NCBI GenBank assembly: GCA_017303895.1
Contig: JAFLBF010000001.1
Location: 722,035-786,034, forward strand
Direction: 5' to 3'
Source: Bacteroidota bacterium
GTDB taxonomy: Bacteria > Bacteroidota > Bacteroidia > 2-12-FULL-35-15
DNA: 64,000 nt
Both the position numbers and the translations under genes were made by a program. Of the stretch, positions 1 to 9,095 are shown piece after piece. Numbering within the stretch: position 1 is the stretch's first letter; the number at the start of each line of letters is the position of its first letter. The notes under the pieces are model-generated. The model did not search any database, was not told the origin of the DNA, and worked only from the letters and a program-made list of their open reading frames with translations.

Positions 1-1704
1 TCACCTGAACAGATCCAATCACACAACGATCGCGAAAGTTTGTTTGTTGTATCCTCCTTCGCACAAAAACATTTTTCCGAAAATCTATACAATACCGATG
101 AAGGGAAATCGGTTGGTTTAGGTTATTTTAAAGAAAGAGGTTTCAGAGAAGACATCATTCAAAAGTTTCAACTTGGCTATAGCATCAATCAACGGAATGC
201 ATTTAGTGAGATCGCTTTAGCCAGTGGCTATAAAATGGAGTATCTCGTAAAATCGGGATTGACCATTGAATATAAGAACGATAGAGAGGAAGGAACAGAA
301 GAAGGGCAAGCCAATCAACAGGAGATAAAATATTCTGATCGTTTCTGGGGACGTGTGATGTTTCCAATACATAATGTTACGGGGCGTGTGATCGCATTTG
401 GAGGTAGAACATTACGGACAGATACCAAGAAGATCGCGAAATACATCAACTCTCCCGAAACAGAGATCTATCATAAAAGTGATGTATTGTATGGGATCTA
501 TTTCGCTAAGAAAGAGATCATCAATCAGGACAATTGCTTTTTAGTAGAAGGATATACCGATGTTATTTCCATGCATCAGGCAGGGATTGAGAATGTGGTA
601 GCGAGCAGTGGTACATCCCTTACGCATGGTCAGATAAAACTCATCAGACGATTTACCAATAACATTACCATTTTGTATGATGGTGATAGTGCAGGTATAA
701 AAGCCAGTTTCAGGGGGATCGATCTTATTCTGGAAGAAGGCTTGAATGTAAAAGTGTTGTTGTTTCCTGATGGTGATGATCCGGATTCCTATTCTAAAAA
801 AGTAAGCTCCGAACAGTTAAAAGATTTTATAAAAAACAACTCCAAAGATTTTATTTCATTCAAAACAAATTTGTTGATGAATGAAGTAAAGAACGATCCA
901 ATTAAAAAGGCTGGATTGATCAAAGAGATCGTGGAGAGTATTGCTCTTATTCCGGAGGCGATCTATCGCTCGGTATATGTAAAAGAATGTAGCCGCATCA
1001 TGGATGTGGAAGAGCATATTTTGCTGAGCGAACTGAATAAGATCCGCAGTAAAAAATACAATGAAAAACGGAATCAGCCGGTAGAACCTGCTGAGAACAA
1101 TAGCTACATTGAAGAACTGATCAGCGAAGAAAAGAAGGAAGCTGTAAGTGCCGATGCAGAACACCAGGAAAGAGATATCATCCGTTTGTTGATCAATTAT
1201 GGAAATAAAGAAGTTCGTGTTGAGGTGCAGGATGATGATGGAAAGCCCATGGAAATTGGTGTTACTGTAGCTCAACTGTTGATCCATGAACTTCAGAACG
1301 ATAATATTATTTTAGACAATTTACTTTACAACCGCATTTATACAGAGTTTGTAGAGCAGTTGGAAAAAGAAAATGTTCCTGATTATAATTACTTTATTGG
1401 TCATGAAAACAATGCGATCAGTTCTCTGACGGTCGATCTGATAAGTACTCTTCACTCACTTTCCAATTGGGAGCAACACGGCATTTATATTACCATGGAG
1501 GAAGATGTGTTGAAGAAGTCGGTGCTGAATGCGGTATATGCCTTAAAAAGCAGACGATTAGAGATCATGATCCATGATATACAAAAGCGTTTGAAAGAAA
1601 ATCCTCCGGAAGAAGAATTGGTTCAATTGATGCAAACACAACATCAATTGCTGGAAGCAAAACGTGAATTCAATGCACTGTTAGGTAGGATCATTGTTAA
1701 ATAA
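1..1704 (+). CDS. dnaG: DNA primase DnaG, 5' end cut by the window
   Basis: Synthesises the RNA primers for chromosome replication with the replicative helicase. The frame is open from base 1, so the start, the CHC2 zinc-binding domain and part of the catalytic core lie outside the window; 567 codons are visible. The TOPRIM signature is clear: EGYTDVI near base 547, GTSLT near 613, YDGDSAG near 676 and GDDPDS near 770, which supply the metal-binding acidic residues. The N-terminal core motif FGGRTL is near base 400. The C-terminal third is charged and helical, as in the helicase-interaction region. The TAA stop shares one base with the ATG of the next gene, so the two are probably translationally coupled. 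Identification is secure; only the extent is limited by the window edge. Confidence 0.97.
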   Translation, partial: SPEQIQSHNDRESLFVVSSFAQKHFSENLYNTDEGKSVGLGYFKERGFREDIIQKFQLGYSINQRNAFSEIALASGYKMEYLVKSGLTIEYKNDREEGTEEGQANQQEIKYSDRFWGRVMFPIHNVTGRVIAFGGRTLRTDTKKIAKYINSPETEIYHKSDVLYGIYFAKKEIINQDNCFLVEGYTDVISMHQAGIENVVASSGTSLTHGQIKLIRRFTNNITILYDGDSAGIKASFRGIDLILEEGLNVKVLLFPDGDDPDSYSKKVSSEQLKDFIKNNSKDFISFKTNLLMNEVKNDPIKKAGLIKEIVESIALIPEAIYRSVYVKECSRIMDVEEHILLSELNKIRSKKYNEKRNQPVEPAENNSYIEELISEEKKEAVSADAEHQERDIIRLLINYGNKEVRVEVQDDDGKPMEIGVTVAQLLIHELQNDNIILDNLLYNRIYTEFVEQLEKENVPDYNYFIGHENNAISSLTVDLISTLHSLSNWEQHGIYITMEEDVLKKSVLNAVYALKSRRLEIMIHDIQKRLKENPPEEELVQLMQTQHQLLEAKREFNALLGRIIVK

Positions 1705-2162
1705 TGAATATGGCAGAAAACAAGATCTGGTATGGCCATCCAACTGTAGAAGCATTAGATTGGATGAATCCGAATACTTTGGCTGAGTCGTTACACATCC
1801 GTGTTACAGAAATAGGTCCTGATTACATTAAAGGAACAATGCCGGTGGATGGAAGAACCAAGCAGCCCTTCGGTCTGTTACATGGTGGTGCTTCCGTAGC
1901 ACTTGCCGAAACATTAGGAAGTATTGCTTCCTGGCTTTGTGTAAATCCTGAATTATTTATTGGTGTAGGTATCGAGATCAATGCGAATCATATCAAAGCC
2001 GTTACCGGAGGAATAGTAACCGGTGTTTGTAAGCCCATTCATGTGAAAGGGATGAATCACATCTGGGAGATCAAGATCTATAATGAAAATGAAGAATTAA
2101 CCTGCATCAGCAGATTTACATGCAGCATTGTTTCTAAAAGTAAGATGCAGGGAATAAAATAA
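1704..2162 (+). CDS. menI: Hotdog-fold acyl-CoA thioesterase, MenI-like (DHNA-CoA hydrolase)
   Basis: A 152-residue single hotdog domain of the PaaI/MenI type, which hydrolyses an acyl-CoA thioester in the cytoplasm. From memory it is close to E. coli MenI along its whole length: MPVDGRTKQPFGLLHGG at about residues 47-63, then ETLGS with the catalytic acidic residue, EINANHIK and GVCKPIHV. MenI removes CoA from 1,4-dihydroxy-2-naphthoyl-CoA in menaquinone synthesis, which would fit a respiring Bacteroidota organism, but no other men genes are here. The start ATG at 1704 overlaps the dnaG stop; a second ATG at 1710 is possible. A broader acyl-CoA specificity cannot be excluded. Confidence 0.85.
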   Translation: MNMAENKIWYGHPTVEALDWMNPNTLAESLHIRVTEIGPDYIKGTMPVDGRTKQPFGLLHGGASVALAETLGSIASWLCVNPELFIGVGIEINANHIKAVTGGIVTGVCKPIHVKGMNHIWEIKIYNENEELTCISRFTCSIVSKSKMQGIK

Positions 2163-2166
2163 ATGC

Positions 2167-2634
2167 TTACTTATCCTTTTTGAATCCAACCAGAACCGAA
2201 ACACAACCTGATGGAGGTGTAGAGCTTGTCGATTCAGGTGCATTTGCCGAAACCTCAACGATCAATTGCTGACTGGATTTAGATTTAAAATCCCAAAAAT
2301 CAGTCGAATCATTCTTTTTACTGTCGAACAACACTTTTCTGGATTGATCCATTACTTTAAAGGAACATTCGCCAAGGACCTCTTCCCCGCAGACAAGGAT
2401 ACGGTAATCCTGACCGGAATAGATAGTTAAACCTACTTCAATACTGTGCCCGGGAGTGAGCATGGATGTATTGGTTTGTCCGTTGTGAGTAAACGGAGCA
2501 ATGTTCGGCATACATTTCTTCTTTATAAAAGCATTGCACTGTGCATTTGCCTGATAAAAAAATAAAACCATTACGAACATTGTCATAATGGTTTTGAATG
2601 GAGTAAATGTTTTCATTGCTTGCGTTTTACGCAT
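2167..2634 (-). CDS. Secreted hypothetical protein
   Basis: A 155-residue protein that I do not recognise. The N-terminus carries a signal peptide (MKTFTPFKTI, a hydrophobic stretch, then YQANAQ), so the mature protein is probably periplasmic or secreted. It keeps several cysteines (CNAF, KKKC, VCGE, GEC, SGC), which suggests disulfide bonds. The first possible start (2634) overlaps the TAA of the upstream lipoprotein gene by one base; the ATG at 2616 gives a cleaner signal peptide. It is probably cotranscribed with the lipoprotein and converges on menI with only 4 nt between the stops. No function is inferred. Confidence 0.75.
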   Translation of the reverse strand: MRKTQAMKTFTPFKTIMTMFVMVLFFYQANAQCNAFIKKKCMPNIAPFTHNGQTNTSMLTPGHSIEVGLTIYSGQDYRILVCGEEVLGECSFKVMDQSRKVLFDSKKNDSTDFWDFKSKSSQQLIVEVSANAPESTSSTPPSGCVSVLVGFKKDK

Positions 2635-3530
2635 TATTGAATCATTTTGTTTCGGATCTCTGCTGCTTTATCTGAAATTTGTTTTAATTGATCCGCTGTT
2701 ATCTTGTAGGAAGCATTGTTACCAATGGTGGTAACACCTTTTTCTTTATCAGTACTTACAGTAGTTTCCGTTGGTTCTACTTTGATACCATCATAAACCT
2801 CTTTTAAAGGGCTCATTAAGGCATACACCTCAGCAACACCTTCGTTATCAGTCTTATAGCTATCCAAAAGTGCCATTAGATTATCTAAAGAAAGCTTTTG
2901 CTCCCCAATACGTGTAGAAACATCTTCATTTTTAGTGTCTGTTGCGATCTTGGTAGCAATATAAAGACCTTCCACCCATCCTCCTGCAATAATAAGCGCA
3001 GAAACGCCCGGCTGGCCATTTTCTTTTAGATAAGAATCAGCATTCCAATAAGAATCAGAAATGATCGATAACAAAGAATCTCTGTTTTCCATATTCGTTT
3101 CAATACGCTCAGTTGTTTTCTCATCAAAAGAACCACTGATCCCTAATCCTGTAGCTAATTTATTGGTACAACGCAAATAAAGCATTGATTCCTGTGTCTT
3201 GTCAAACATGCTGGTGAAACTTAGATCAGCACCATAAATACCTAAGTTCAACGCCTTTGACTTCACAGAGGAATATTTAGAGACATTGTCAATTGGGTTT
3301 AAGTATGCGCTATTGTATTTTGCTCCGGCAGCCTTCAACAAACTGGTTGTTTCAACCGGTGAAGGAATAGAATAAAATACATTTTGTGCTTTAGAGTCTT
3401 TTTCACTTTTAGCGGTAGTAGTATCTGTTAGTGATACCTCTTCTGAATCTGTCTCAGAACCTCCACAAGCAAAAAGCGTCATAGAAGCACCTAATAGTAA
3501 AATATAAGCATAATTTGTTTTCATTTTCAT
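2634..3530 (-). CDS. Hypothetical lipoprotein
   Basis: A 298-residue lipoprotein with lipobox LFAC-G about 20 residues in, followed by an acidic linker as is common for exported Bacteroidota lipoproteins. The mature part is helical and lacks a motif I know; TM-like segments are absent. The open frame runs upstream to 3845 but that part overlaps the neighbouring membrane-protein gene antisense-free in another frame and reads as low-quality Cys/His-rich sequence. I therefore start at the ATG at 3530, which directly precedes the signal peptide and lies 20 nt downstream of a TAnnTTTG box. It is likely the first gene of a two-gene unit with the secreted protein at 2167-2634. Confidence 0.85.
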   Translation of the reverse strand: MKMKTNYAYILLLGASMTLFACGGSETDSEEVSLTDTTTAKSEKDSKAQNVFYSIPSPVETTSLLKAAGAKYNSAYLNPIDNVSKYSSVKSKALNLGIYGADLSFTSMFDKTQESMLYLRCTNKLATGLGISGSFDEKTTERIETNMENRDSLLSIISDSYWNADSYLKENGQPGVSALIIAGGWVEGLYIATKIATDTKNEDVSTRIGEQKLSLDNLMALLDSYKTDNEGVAEVYALMSPLKEVYDGIKVEPTETTVSTDKEKGVTTIGNNASYKITADQLKQISDKAAEIRNKMIQ

Positions 3531-3549
3531 AGCGTAGTATTTCATATAC

Positions 3550-3557
3550 CAAATATA
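3550..3557 (-). promoter_or_regulatory. -7 element TATATTTG for the lipoprotein gene
   Basis: CAAATATA on the plus strand reads TATATTTG on the minus strand, an exact Bacteroidota TAnnTTTG box. It ends 20 nt before the ATG at 3530 and supports that start rather than the upstream extension. No convincing -33 element is seen. Confidence 0.55.
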
Positions 3558-3616
3558 TGAAAAAAACATTTTTGCTATGCCTTTTTTAAAAACAATCGTC
3601 AAAAAGTTAATAAATA

Positions 3617-4267
3617 TTAGAGAAAGAGCATTAATGCAAATTCGACCAGAAATCCTAAAAGGAAACCCGTGTATACCTGTGCAGGTGTGTGTGCATTTAG
3701 TTTTAAGCGGGCAAAACCGACTAAGCCTGCAACTAAAATGGAAATAATAGCGATCAGCTGCAGGTCGATCATTAAACGGAACGAAATGCCAATGATAGCA
3801 GCCACCGTGCCTCCGATCCCTATTGCATGTGCACTGATCTTCCATTTCAAATTAATGATCAGTGTGAGTAGGATAGAGATGGCAGCTCCGAGTATCAGTA
3901 GCTTAAAAATAGAAGGGAAGTCGCCTGCTGTATGGAATAAGTAATACAAGGAAAAATAAAACAATGCGGTGCTGATGTATGGTACATACCGTTCTTCCGA
4001 ATTTTCCATTTCCAAGGTTTTAATGCGTTTCAATCGTAATAATATCAATGCATTAATAGCGGGCATAATGAATGTAAAAACAAATGTAACACCAACTAAA
4101 AATATCTTTAATACCAGAGGCGTAAAGGTGGAGATATAGTTTTTAGTAAAGAGCAAGGCCAAAAAGCCATAGGTAGGCATCAGCAGTGGATGAAACACAT
4201 AAGAAATGAATTTCGCCAGTTTTTCCCCGAATGTCTTTTGAGGAGCAGCTTGAATCTCTAATTCCAT
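3617..4267 (-). CDS. PAP2-like integral membrane protein
   Basis: A 216-residue membrane protein with about five or six hydrophobic helices. The C-terminal half has the layout of the PAP2 (type 2 phosphatidic acid phosphatase) fold as seen in Bacteroidota: KISAHAIGIGG at about 141-151, then ARLKLNAHTPAQVYTGFLLGF at about 186-206, matching the SxHAxG and GxHxPxQVxxGxLLG positions. The N-terminal KxxxxxxRP phosphatase motif is not clear (only SEERYVPY), so activity is uncertain. It starts one base after the rpoN stop and is probably read from the same transcript. Confidence 0.75.
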   Translation of the reverse strand: MELEIQAAPQKTFGEKLAKFISYVFHPLLMPTYGFLALLFTKNYISTFTPLVLKIFLVGVTFVFTFIMPAINALILLRLKRIKTLEMENSEERYVPYISTALFYFSLYYLFHTAGDFPSIFKLLILGAAISILLTLIINLKWKISAHAIGIGGTVAAIIGISFRLMIDLQLIAIISILVAGLVGFARLKLNAHTPAQVYTGFLLGFLVEFALMLFL

Positions 4268-4268
4268 C

Positions 4269-5726
4269 CTACAATTCTTTTCTTAACCGGGCAACCGGGA
4301 TCTCTAATTGCTCGCGGTATTTGGCAATAGTTCTACGGGCAATATTATATCCTTTTTCTTTCAGGATCTTCGCCAATTTATCATCCGTAAGTGGTTTCTT
4401 TTTATTTTCAGCACCAATACAATCTTCCAGTATTTTCTTTACTTCACGTGTAGACACCTCTTCTCCACTATCGGTAGATAAGGATTCGCTAAAGAATGAT
4501 TTCAATAAAAATGTTCCGAATGGTGTTTGTACATATTTACTGTTCGCTACGCGCGATACTGTGGAAATGTCCAAACCAACTTTTTCAGCAATATCCTTTA
4601 AGATCATTGGTTTCAGAAGAGTTTCATCCCCTTCCATAAAATACTCTTTTTGATATTCCATGATCGCATTCATGGTATAAAGCAAGGTATGACTGCGTTG
4701 TTGAATGGCATCAATAAACCATTTTGCTCCATCCAATTTTTGCTTCACGAACATGGATGCTTCTTTGCTGCCTTTATCTTTCCCTTTAGAGTATTCTTCC
4801 AGCATTTGTGCGTAAGCTTTACTTACCTTCAGATCGGGAGCATTCCGAGAATTCAAACTTAGATTCAACTGACCATCTTCGTTAGTGATCGTAAAATCAG
4901 GGATCACTTGCTGAAAACTTTTTTGTCCATCGGCCATTGAATTTCCGGGACGTGGATTTAATTTCAGGATCTCTTGAATGACTTCTTTCAATAACTCATC
5001 ATCTATTTCCAGTTTTTTCTGGATCTTATCGTAGTGTTTTTTAGAAAACTCATCCATTTGTTTCTCTACTACTTCTGTAGCAAGTTCAACAGTCATGGTT
5101 TGGATTTCCTTTTTACGAAGCTGTATCAACAAACATTCCTGTAGATCACGTGCACCCACTCCCGCAGGCTCCAGATCTTGCACGATCTTTAAAAGTGATT
5201 CCAGTTCCTTTTCATCCGTAGAAATATTTTGAGAAAAGGCGATATCATCCACAATGGATGAAAGATCTCTTCTCAAGTATCCATCATCGTCTAGATTACC
5301 TATTAGATACAAAGCAATTTGATATTGCTTATCATCCAGATCTTTCATTCCGAGCTGACTTTCCAGCATATCCTGGAATGACAATCCAACAGAAAAAGGG
5401 ATCTCTTTGCGCTCTTCGTCAGGACTTGTATTATTTGCTTTTAACTTATAAGAAGCACCTTCATCATCGTCCATATAATCCGTCAGCGCAAAATCATCAC
5501 GTTGATGATCCTCATCGGATGCTGCATCATCAAACTCATCATTATCAAACTCATCACGTGGATCTTCATCCGCTTCACTTCCTTCTTCCAATGCCGGATT
5601 GATCTCCATCTCTTCTTTGATGCGTTGTTCCAATGCAATTGTTGGCAATTGCAACAGCTTCATCAACTGAATTTGTTGAGGTGAAAGTTTTTGTAATAAT
5701 TTTTGTGACTGTACTTGCTTTAACAT
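4269..5726 (-). CDS. rpoN: RNA polymerase sigma-54 factor RpoN
   Basis: Alternative sigma factor that binds -24/-12 promoters and needs AAA+ activators. All three regions are present in 485 residues: a Gln/Leu-rich region I (LQKLSPQQIQLMKLLQLP, then LEQRIKEEMEINPALEE), a very acidic linker, the core-binding domain (LESQLGMKDL, YLIGNLDDDGYL, VGARDLQECL) and the DNA-binding end with the RpoN box ARRTIAKYRE. I start at the ATG at 5726, which matches the family start MLKQVQSQKL; the 18-residue extension upstream to 5780 overlaps the promoter. No sigma-54 activator gene is in the window. Confidence 0.97.
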   Translation of the reverse strand: MLKQVQSQKLLQKLSPQQIQLMKLLQLPTIALEQRIKEEMEINPALEEGSEADEDPRDEFDNDEFDDAASDEDHQRDDFALTDYMDDDEGASYKLKANNTSPDEERKEIPFSVGLSFQDMLESQLGMKDLDDKQYQIALYLIGNLDDDGYLRRDLSSIVDDIAFSQNISTDEKELESLLKIVQDLEPAGVGARDLQECLLIQLRKKEIQTMTVELATEVVEKQMDEFSKKHYDKIQKKLEIDDELLKEVIQEILKLNPRPGNSMADGQKSFQQVIPDFTITNEDGQLNLSLNSRNAPDLKVSKAYAQMLEEYSKGKDKGSKEASMFVKQKLDGAKWFIDAIQQRSHTLLYTMNAIMEYQKEYFMEGDETLLKPMILKDIAEKVGLDISTVSRVANSKYVQTPFGTFLLKSFFSESLSTDSGEEVSTREVKKILEDCIGAENKKKPLTDDKLAKILKEKGYNIARRTIAKYREQLEIPVARLRKEL

Positions 5727-5756
5727 AAAGATCTCTTGCGCTATATCGTTGTTACA

Positions 5757-5764
5757 CAAAAATA
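5757..5764 (-). promoter_or_regulatory. -7 element TATTTTTG for rpoN
   Basis: CAAAAATA on the plus strand reads TATTTTTG on the minus strand, 30 nt before the rpoN ATG at 5726. A TTG (plus-strand CAA 5788-5790) lies 23 nt further upstream. Its position argues against a start at 5780. Confidence 0.5.
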
Positions 5765-5795
5765 ACAAATATTTAGCCAAACTTCAGCAATAAAA

Positions 5796-5825
5796 AAGTC
5801 CGGATAACATTCGCTACCCGGACTT
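5796..5825 (-). terminator. Terminator of the glmS operon
   Basis: AAGTCCGG (5796-5803) pairs with CCGGACTT (5818-5825). On the minus strand the stem is followed by a T run (CTTTTTTATT), 19 nt after the glmS stop. It separates glmS from rpoN. Confidence 0.8.
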
Positions 5826-5843
5826 GCTGATGAATATTCTAAA

Positions 5844-7685
5844 TTACTCTACAGTAACTGATTTTGCTAAGTTACGAGGCTGATCCACATTACATCCACG
5901 CATCACTGCAATGTGGTATGAAAGTAACTGCAATGGAACGACAGATACCAATGGAACAAGGATCTCATCCGTTTCCGGGATCTCTATCGTGTAATCGGCC
6001 ATTTCTTTAACTTGTGTATCACCTTCTGTTACAATTGCAATGATCTTTCCTTTACGGGCTTTTACTTCCTGAATATTGCTTACTACCTTTTCGTAAGAAG
6101 TACCTTTTGTTGCAATTACAAACACCGGCATTTCTTCGTCAATAAGTGCAATCGGACCATGCTTCATTTCTGCAGCAGGATATCCTTCCGCATGAATATA
6201 AGAGATCTCTTTTAATTTCAACGCGCCCTCTAAAGCAACAGGGAAGCTGTATCCACGGCCTAAGTATAATGCATTGCTGGAATCTTTATAGATCTCGGCT
6301 ATCTTTTGAATGCTTTTATTGGTCTCTAATACCTTTTCAACTTTAGCAGGAATTGCTTCCAATTCACTCAATAACTCATGGAAACGGGATGCTGAAATTG
6401 TTCCTTTGCGGTATGCAATACGCAATGCCATTAATGTAAGTACCGTAACCTGTGCTGTAAATGCCTTGGTAGATGCTACACCAATTTCCGGACCTGCATG
6501 TGTGTAAGAGCCCGCATGTGTAGCACGGGCAATAGATGAACCCACTACATTACAAATTCCAATAATAGTTGCGCCTTTTGATTTTGCTAACTCAATAGCG
6601 GCTAATGTATCGGCAGTTTCACCCGATTGAGAAATGGCAATCACTACATCATCTTCATATACGATCGGATTACGGTATCTGAATTCGGATGCATATTCTA
6701 CTTCAACAGGAATGCGTGCTAAATCTTCAAATAAATATTCGCCAACTAAACCGGCATGCCAAGAAGTTCCGCATGCAACGAAAATGATACGTTTAGCATT
6801 CAAAAATTTTTGTTCGTATTCGGTGATTCCACCCAAATTCACAACGCCTTCAGCCGAACTCAATCTTCCACGCATACTATCTTTGATAGAGCGGGGTTGC
6901 TCATAAATTTCTTTGAGCATAAAATGATCGTAGCCCCCTTTTTCAAGTGCTTCCAACTGCAATTCCAACTCCTGAACATAAGGTGTTTTTGCTTTATTCT
7001 TGATGGTTTTGATCTTCAATTCTTTCCCACGTTCAATGAACGCGATCTCTTCATCTTCCAGATACACCACATTTTTTGTGTACTCCACAATTGGTGTTGC
7101 ATCTGAAGCGATAAAGAATTCGTCCGCACCAATACCGATCACCATTGGGCTGCCTTTTTTTGCAGCGATCAACTCGTTAGGATTATCTTTCGCAAGGATA
7201 ACAATTGCATAAGCACCAACTACTTGATTTAATGCGATACGAACAGCTTCACCTACACGCACCTGTTCTTTTTCCTGAATATCTTCAATAAGGTGGATCA
7301 ATACTTCCGTATCGGTATCACTTAAGAATTTATGTCCACGCTTTTTTAATTCTTCTTTTAATGGACCGTAGTTTTCAATGATCCCATTATGGATCATTAC
7401 TAAATTTTTAGATCCTGAATAATGCGGATGTGCATTTACATCGTTCGGAACACCGTGTGTAGCCCAGCGTGTATGGCCAATTCCGATGGTTCCATTCTTG
7501 TTCTTATCAGCAGCAAAGTTGTGAAGGTCTATCACCTTTCCTTTGCATTTATATACATTCATTTCGGCATTATCCAATAAGGCAATACCTGCACTGTCGT
7601 AACCTCTGTACTCTAAACGTTGCAACCCTTTCATAAGTATAGGGTACGCTTGTTTATTTCCTATATATCCTACTATTCCGCACAT
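5844..7685 (-). CDS. glmS: Glutamine--fructose-6-phosphate aminotransferase (isomerizing)
   Basis: Makes glucosamine-6-phosphate from fructose-6-phosphate and glutamine, the first step to UDP-GlcNAc for peptidoglycan and lipid A. At 613 residues it has the usual length. The N-terminal Cys nucleophile is seen in MCGIVGYIG, with TRWATHG and GIIENY of the glutaminase domain. Two SIS domains follow, with CGTSWHAG, SQSGETADT and the C-terminal LAKSVTVE tail. Its ATG lies one base after the stop of the DUF4270 gene, so it ends a three-gene operon (9926 to 5844). No glmS ribozyme is expected or seen, because it is an internal gene with no leader. Confidence 0.98.
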   Translation of the reverse strand: MCGIVGYIGNKQAYPILMKGLQRLEYRGYDSAGIALLDNAEMNVYKCKGKVIDLHNFAADKNKNGTIGIGHTRWATHGVPNDVNAHPHYSGSKNLVMIHNGIIENYGPLKEELKKRGHKFLSDTDTEVLIHLIEDIQEKEQVRVGEAVRIALNQVVGAYAIVILAKDNPNELIAAKKGSPMVIGIGADEFFIASDATPIVEYTKNVVYLEDEEIAFIERGKELKIKTIKNKAKTPYVQELELQLEALEKGGYDHFMLKEIYEQPRSIKDSMRGRLSSAEGVVNLGGITEYEQKFLNAKRIIFVACGTSWHAGLVGEYLFEDLARIPVEVEYASEFRYRNPIVYEDDVVIAISQSGETADTLAAIELAKSKGATIIGICNVVGSSIARATHAGSYTHAGPEIGVASTKAFTAQVTVLTLMALRIAYRKGTISASRFHELLSELEAIPAKVEKVLETNKSIQKIAEIYKDSSNALYLGRGYSFPVALEGALKLKEISYIHAEGYPAAEMKHGPIALIDEEMPVFVIATKGTSYEKVVSNIQEVKARKGKIIAIVTEGDTQVKEMADYTIEIPETDEILVPLVSVVPLQLLSYHIAVMRGCNVDQPRNLAKSVTVE

Positions 7686-7686
7686 G

Positions 7687-9087
7687 TTAATGTAGTTTTG
7701 TGTAAGTGATATTTAATTTCATTTTAAATGGGCTTGCCGGATCGCCTCCTCCAAGAGGAACACGACTGGACGTGATGGCTCCATTTTGTGTTATAATATA
7801 AATTCCGTTGTTGTTTCTGGCTCCTGTTAAAATTTGCTGAATATATCGTGCAATATTAAAACGGTATTCTTTGTTAGTAGCATCGTATGAACCTCCGAAA
7901 TAACTCGTTCCTTCATTATAATCAGGCACCAAAATGTTGCTGGTGCTATCATCGTTGATCTGAAACAATAATAAAGTAGCAGGTGTAGCATACTTACTAT
8001 ACTCATAAATTGCAGAGGTATCTACTTTTATGACTAGTTCTGCTTTATTTATCGCTACGGCTCCTGAGTCAACCCAGCCCATTAAAAATGGAAATTCAAT
8101 TTTAGTTTTAACACCCGCATTTGCTTGTACAAACACTGTAGCATTCTGAGCAGGTGGTGTAGCCGAATTGATCTGCGCAGCCAAACCGGCATCAATAGTT
8201 GTGTAGTCGTGTTTAAATTTTGAAAAACGGGCAGCATTGCTTAAAGGGAATTCATATTTTAAACTATCTTCTGTATCGTTATGATAATAAATTGACAAAC
8301 GTGTTTTAGCATCGATCATTTTCAATCGCATGATATTCCCATCGCCTGAAGCCAATGTACTGTTTTCAGTAGTGATACAAAGCCCTTTCATGAATGCTTT
8401 AAAATTAGCATCGCTTGATAGGTTTCCCGTATTTTGATTATTCAAAATCGTTGTTCCAAAAATGTTGTTCAGGCGGATACGCAATTGTGGTTTTTCACGA
8501 ACTCCAGTTACGGTAACACTATCATCATAACCTGGAACAAAAGTTTGAGAGCCCGCTAAGTTGAAGGAAGATTTGATCACATCTTTATTGGAATAGTAAT
8601 TATCCTCCTGCTTAATGTCTTCAAACAGTTGATAGACATTCACGGTTTGTGTAGCGAAGGTTCCACCTGTTGTATCGCCATAAACATAAGTTGGGTCGTA
8701 CACCAAAGCCAAAACCACTGAATCAATAGCTGCATTGGTGCCAAAATTAGGATTGCTGGATGGTAAACGCACCTGTGTGTACATAGATGCTGTACTTACT
8801 CCGAATACAGGGTCAACATATTTTCCCAACAATGCTTCTCCGGTAAATAAAAGTGTTTCATCTGTACGAAGTGAATCCTCTTTCACCGTACGTGAACGGA
8901 TGTATGTTGTATCGCTGAAGAGAACATTGAGCACATCGTCCTGAGGTTGTACCTCCAAACCGAGAACACTTGATTCGTTACATGCGCTTAATCCAACAAG
9001 AGAAAGAGAAGCAAGTACTATAAAAAATTTTGTCCCGAAAAAAAGCCGGGACAAAACATGGGGTATTCCTATTTTATTAAAGATCAT
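7687..9087 (-). CDS. DUF4270 family outer-membrane-type lipoprotein
   Basis: A 466-residue lipoprotein; after a hydrophobic N-terminus the lipobox LSAC-NESS is at about residues 33-36. The mature N-terminus (VLGLEVQPQDDVLNVLFSDT, TYIRSRTVKEDSL, GEALLGKYVDPVFG) matches the DUF4270 family as I remember it, which is common in Bacteroidota and of unknown function. The body looks beta-rich. It sits between the glycosyltransferase-like gene (8 nt gap) and glmS (1 nt gap), an order I associate with Bacteroidota panC neighbourhoods. A cell-surface or envelope-sugar link is only inferred from the neighbours. Confidence 0.85.
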   Translation of the reverse strand: MIFNKIGIPHVLSRLFFGTKFFIVLASLSLVGLSACNESSVLGLEVQPQDDVLNVLFSDTTYIRSRTVKEDSLRTDETLLFTGEALLGKYVDPVFGVSTASMYTQVRLPSSNPNFGTNAAIDSVVLALVYDPTYVYGDTTGGTFATQTVNVYQLFEDIKQEDNYYSNKDVIKSSFNLAGSQTFVPGYDDSVTVTGVREKPQLRIRLNNIFGTTILNNQNTGNLSSDANFKAFMKGLCITTENSTLASGDGNIMRLKMIDAKTRLSIYYHNDTEDSLKYEFPLSNAARFSKFKHDYTTIDAGLAAQINSATPPAQNATVFVQANAGVKTKIEFPFLMGWVDSGAVAINKAELVIKVDTSAIYEYSKYATPATLLLFQINDDSTSNILVPDYNEGTSYFGGSYDATNKEYRFNIARYIQQILTGARNNNGIYIITQNGAITSSRVPLGGGDPASPFKMKLNITYTKLH

Positions 9088-9095
9088 AATTTCAA

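Noticed and set aside
856..1287. A 143-codon minus-strand frame inside dnaG
   Set aside because: It is antisense to a conserved protein and its composition (Phe/Ile/His-rich) is what reverse reading of an AT-rich gene gives.
3531..3845. N-terminal extension of the lipoprotein gene
   Set aside because: It overlaps the neighbouring membrane-protein gene in another frame, hides the signal peptide and lipobox internally, and covers the likely promoter.
7686..7720. glmS ribozyme before glmS
   Set aside because: There is only one base between the DUF4270 stop and the glmS ATG and the gene is internal to an operon.
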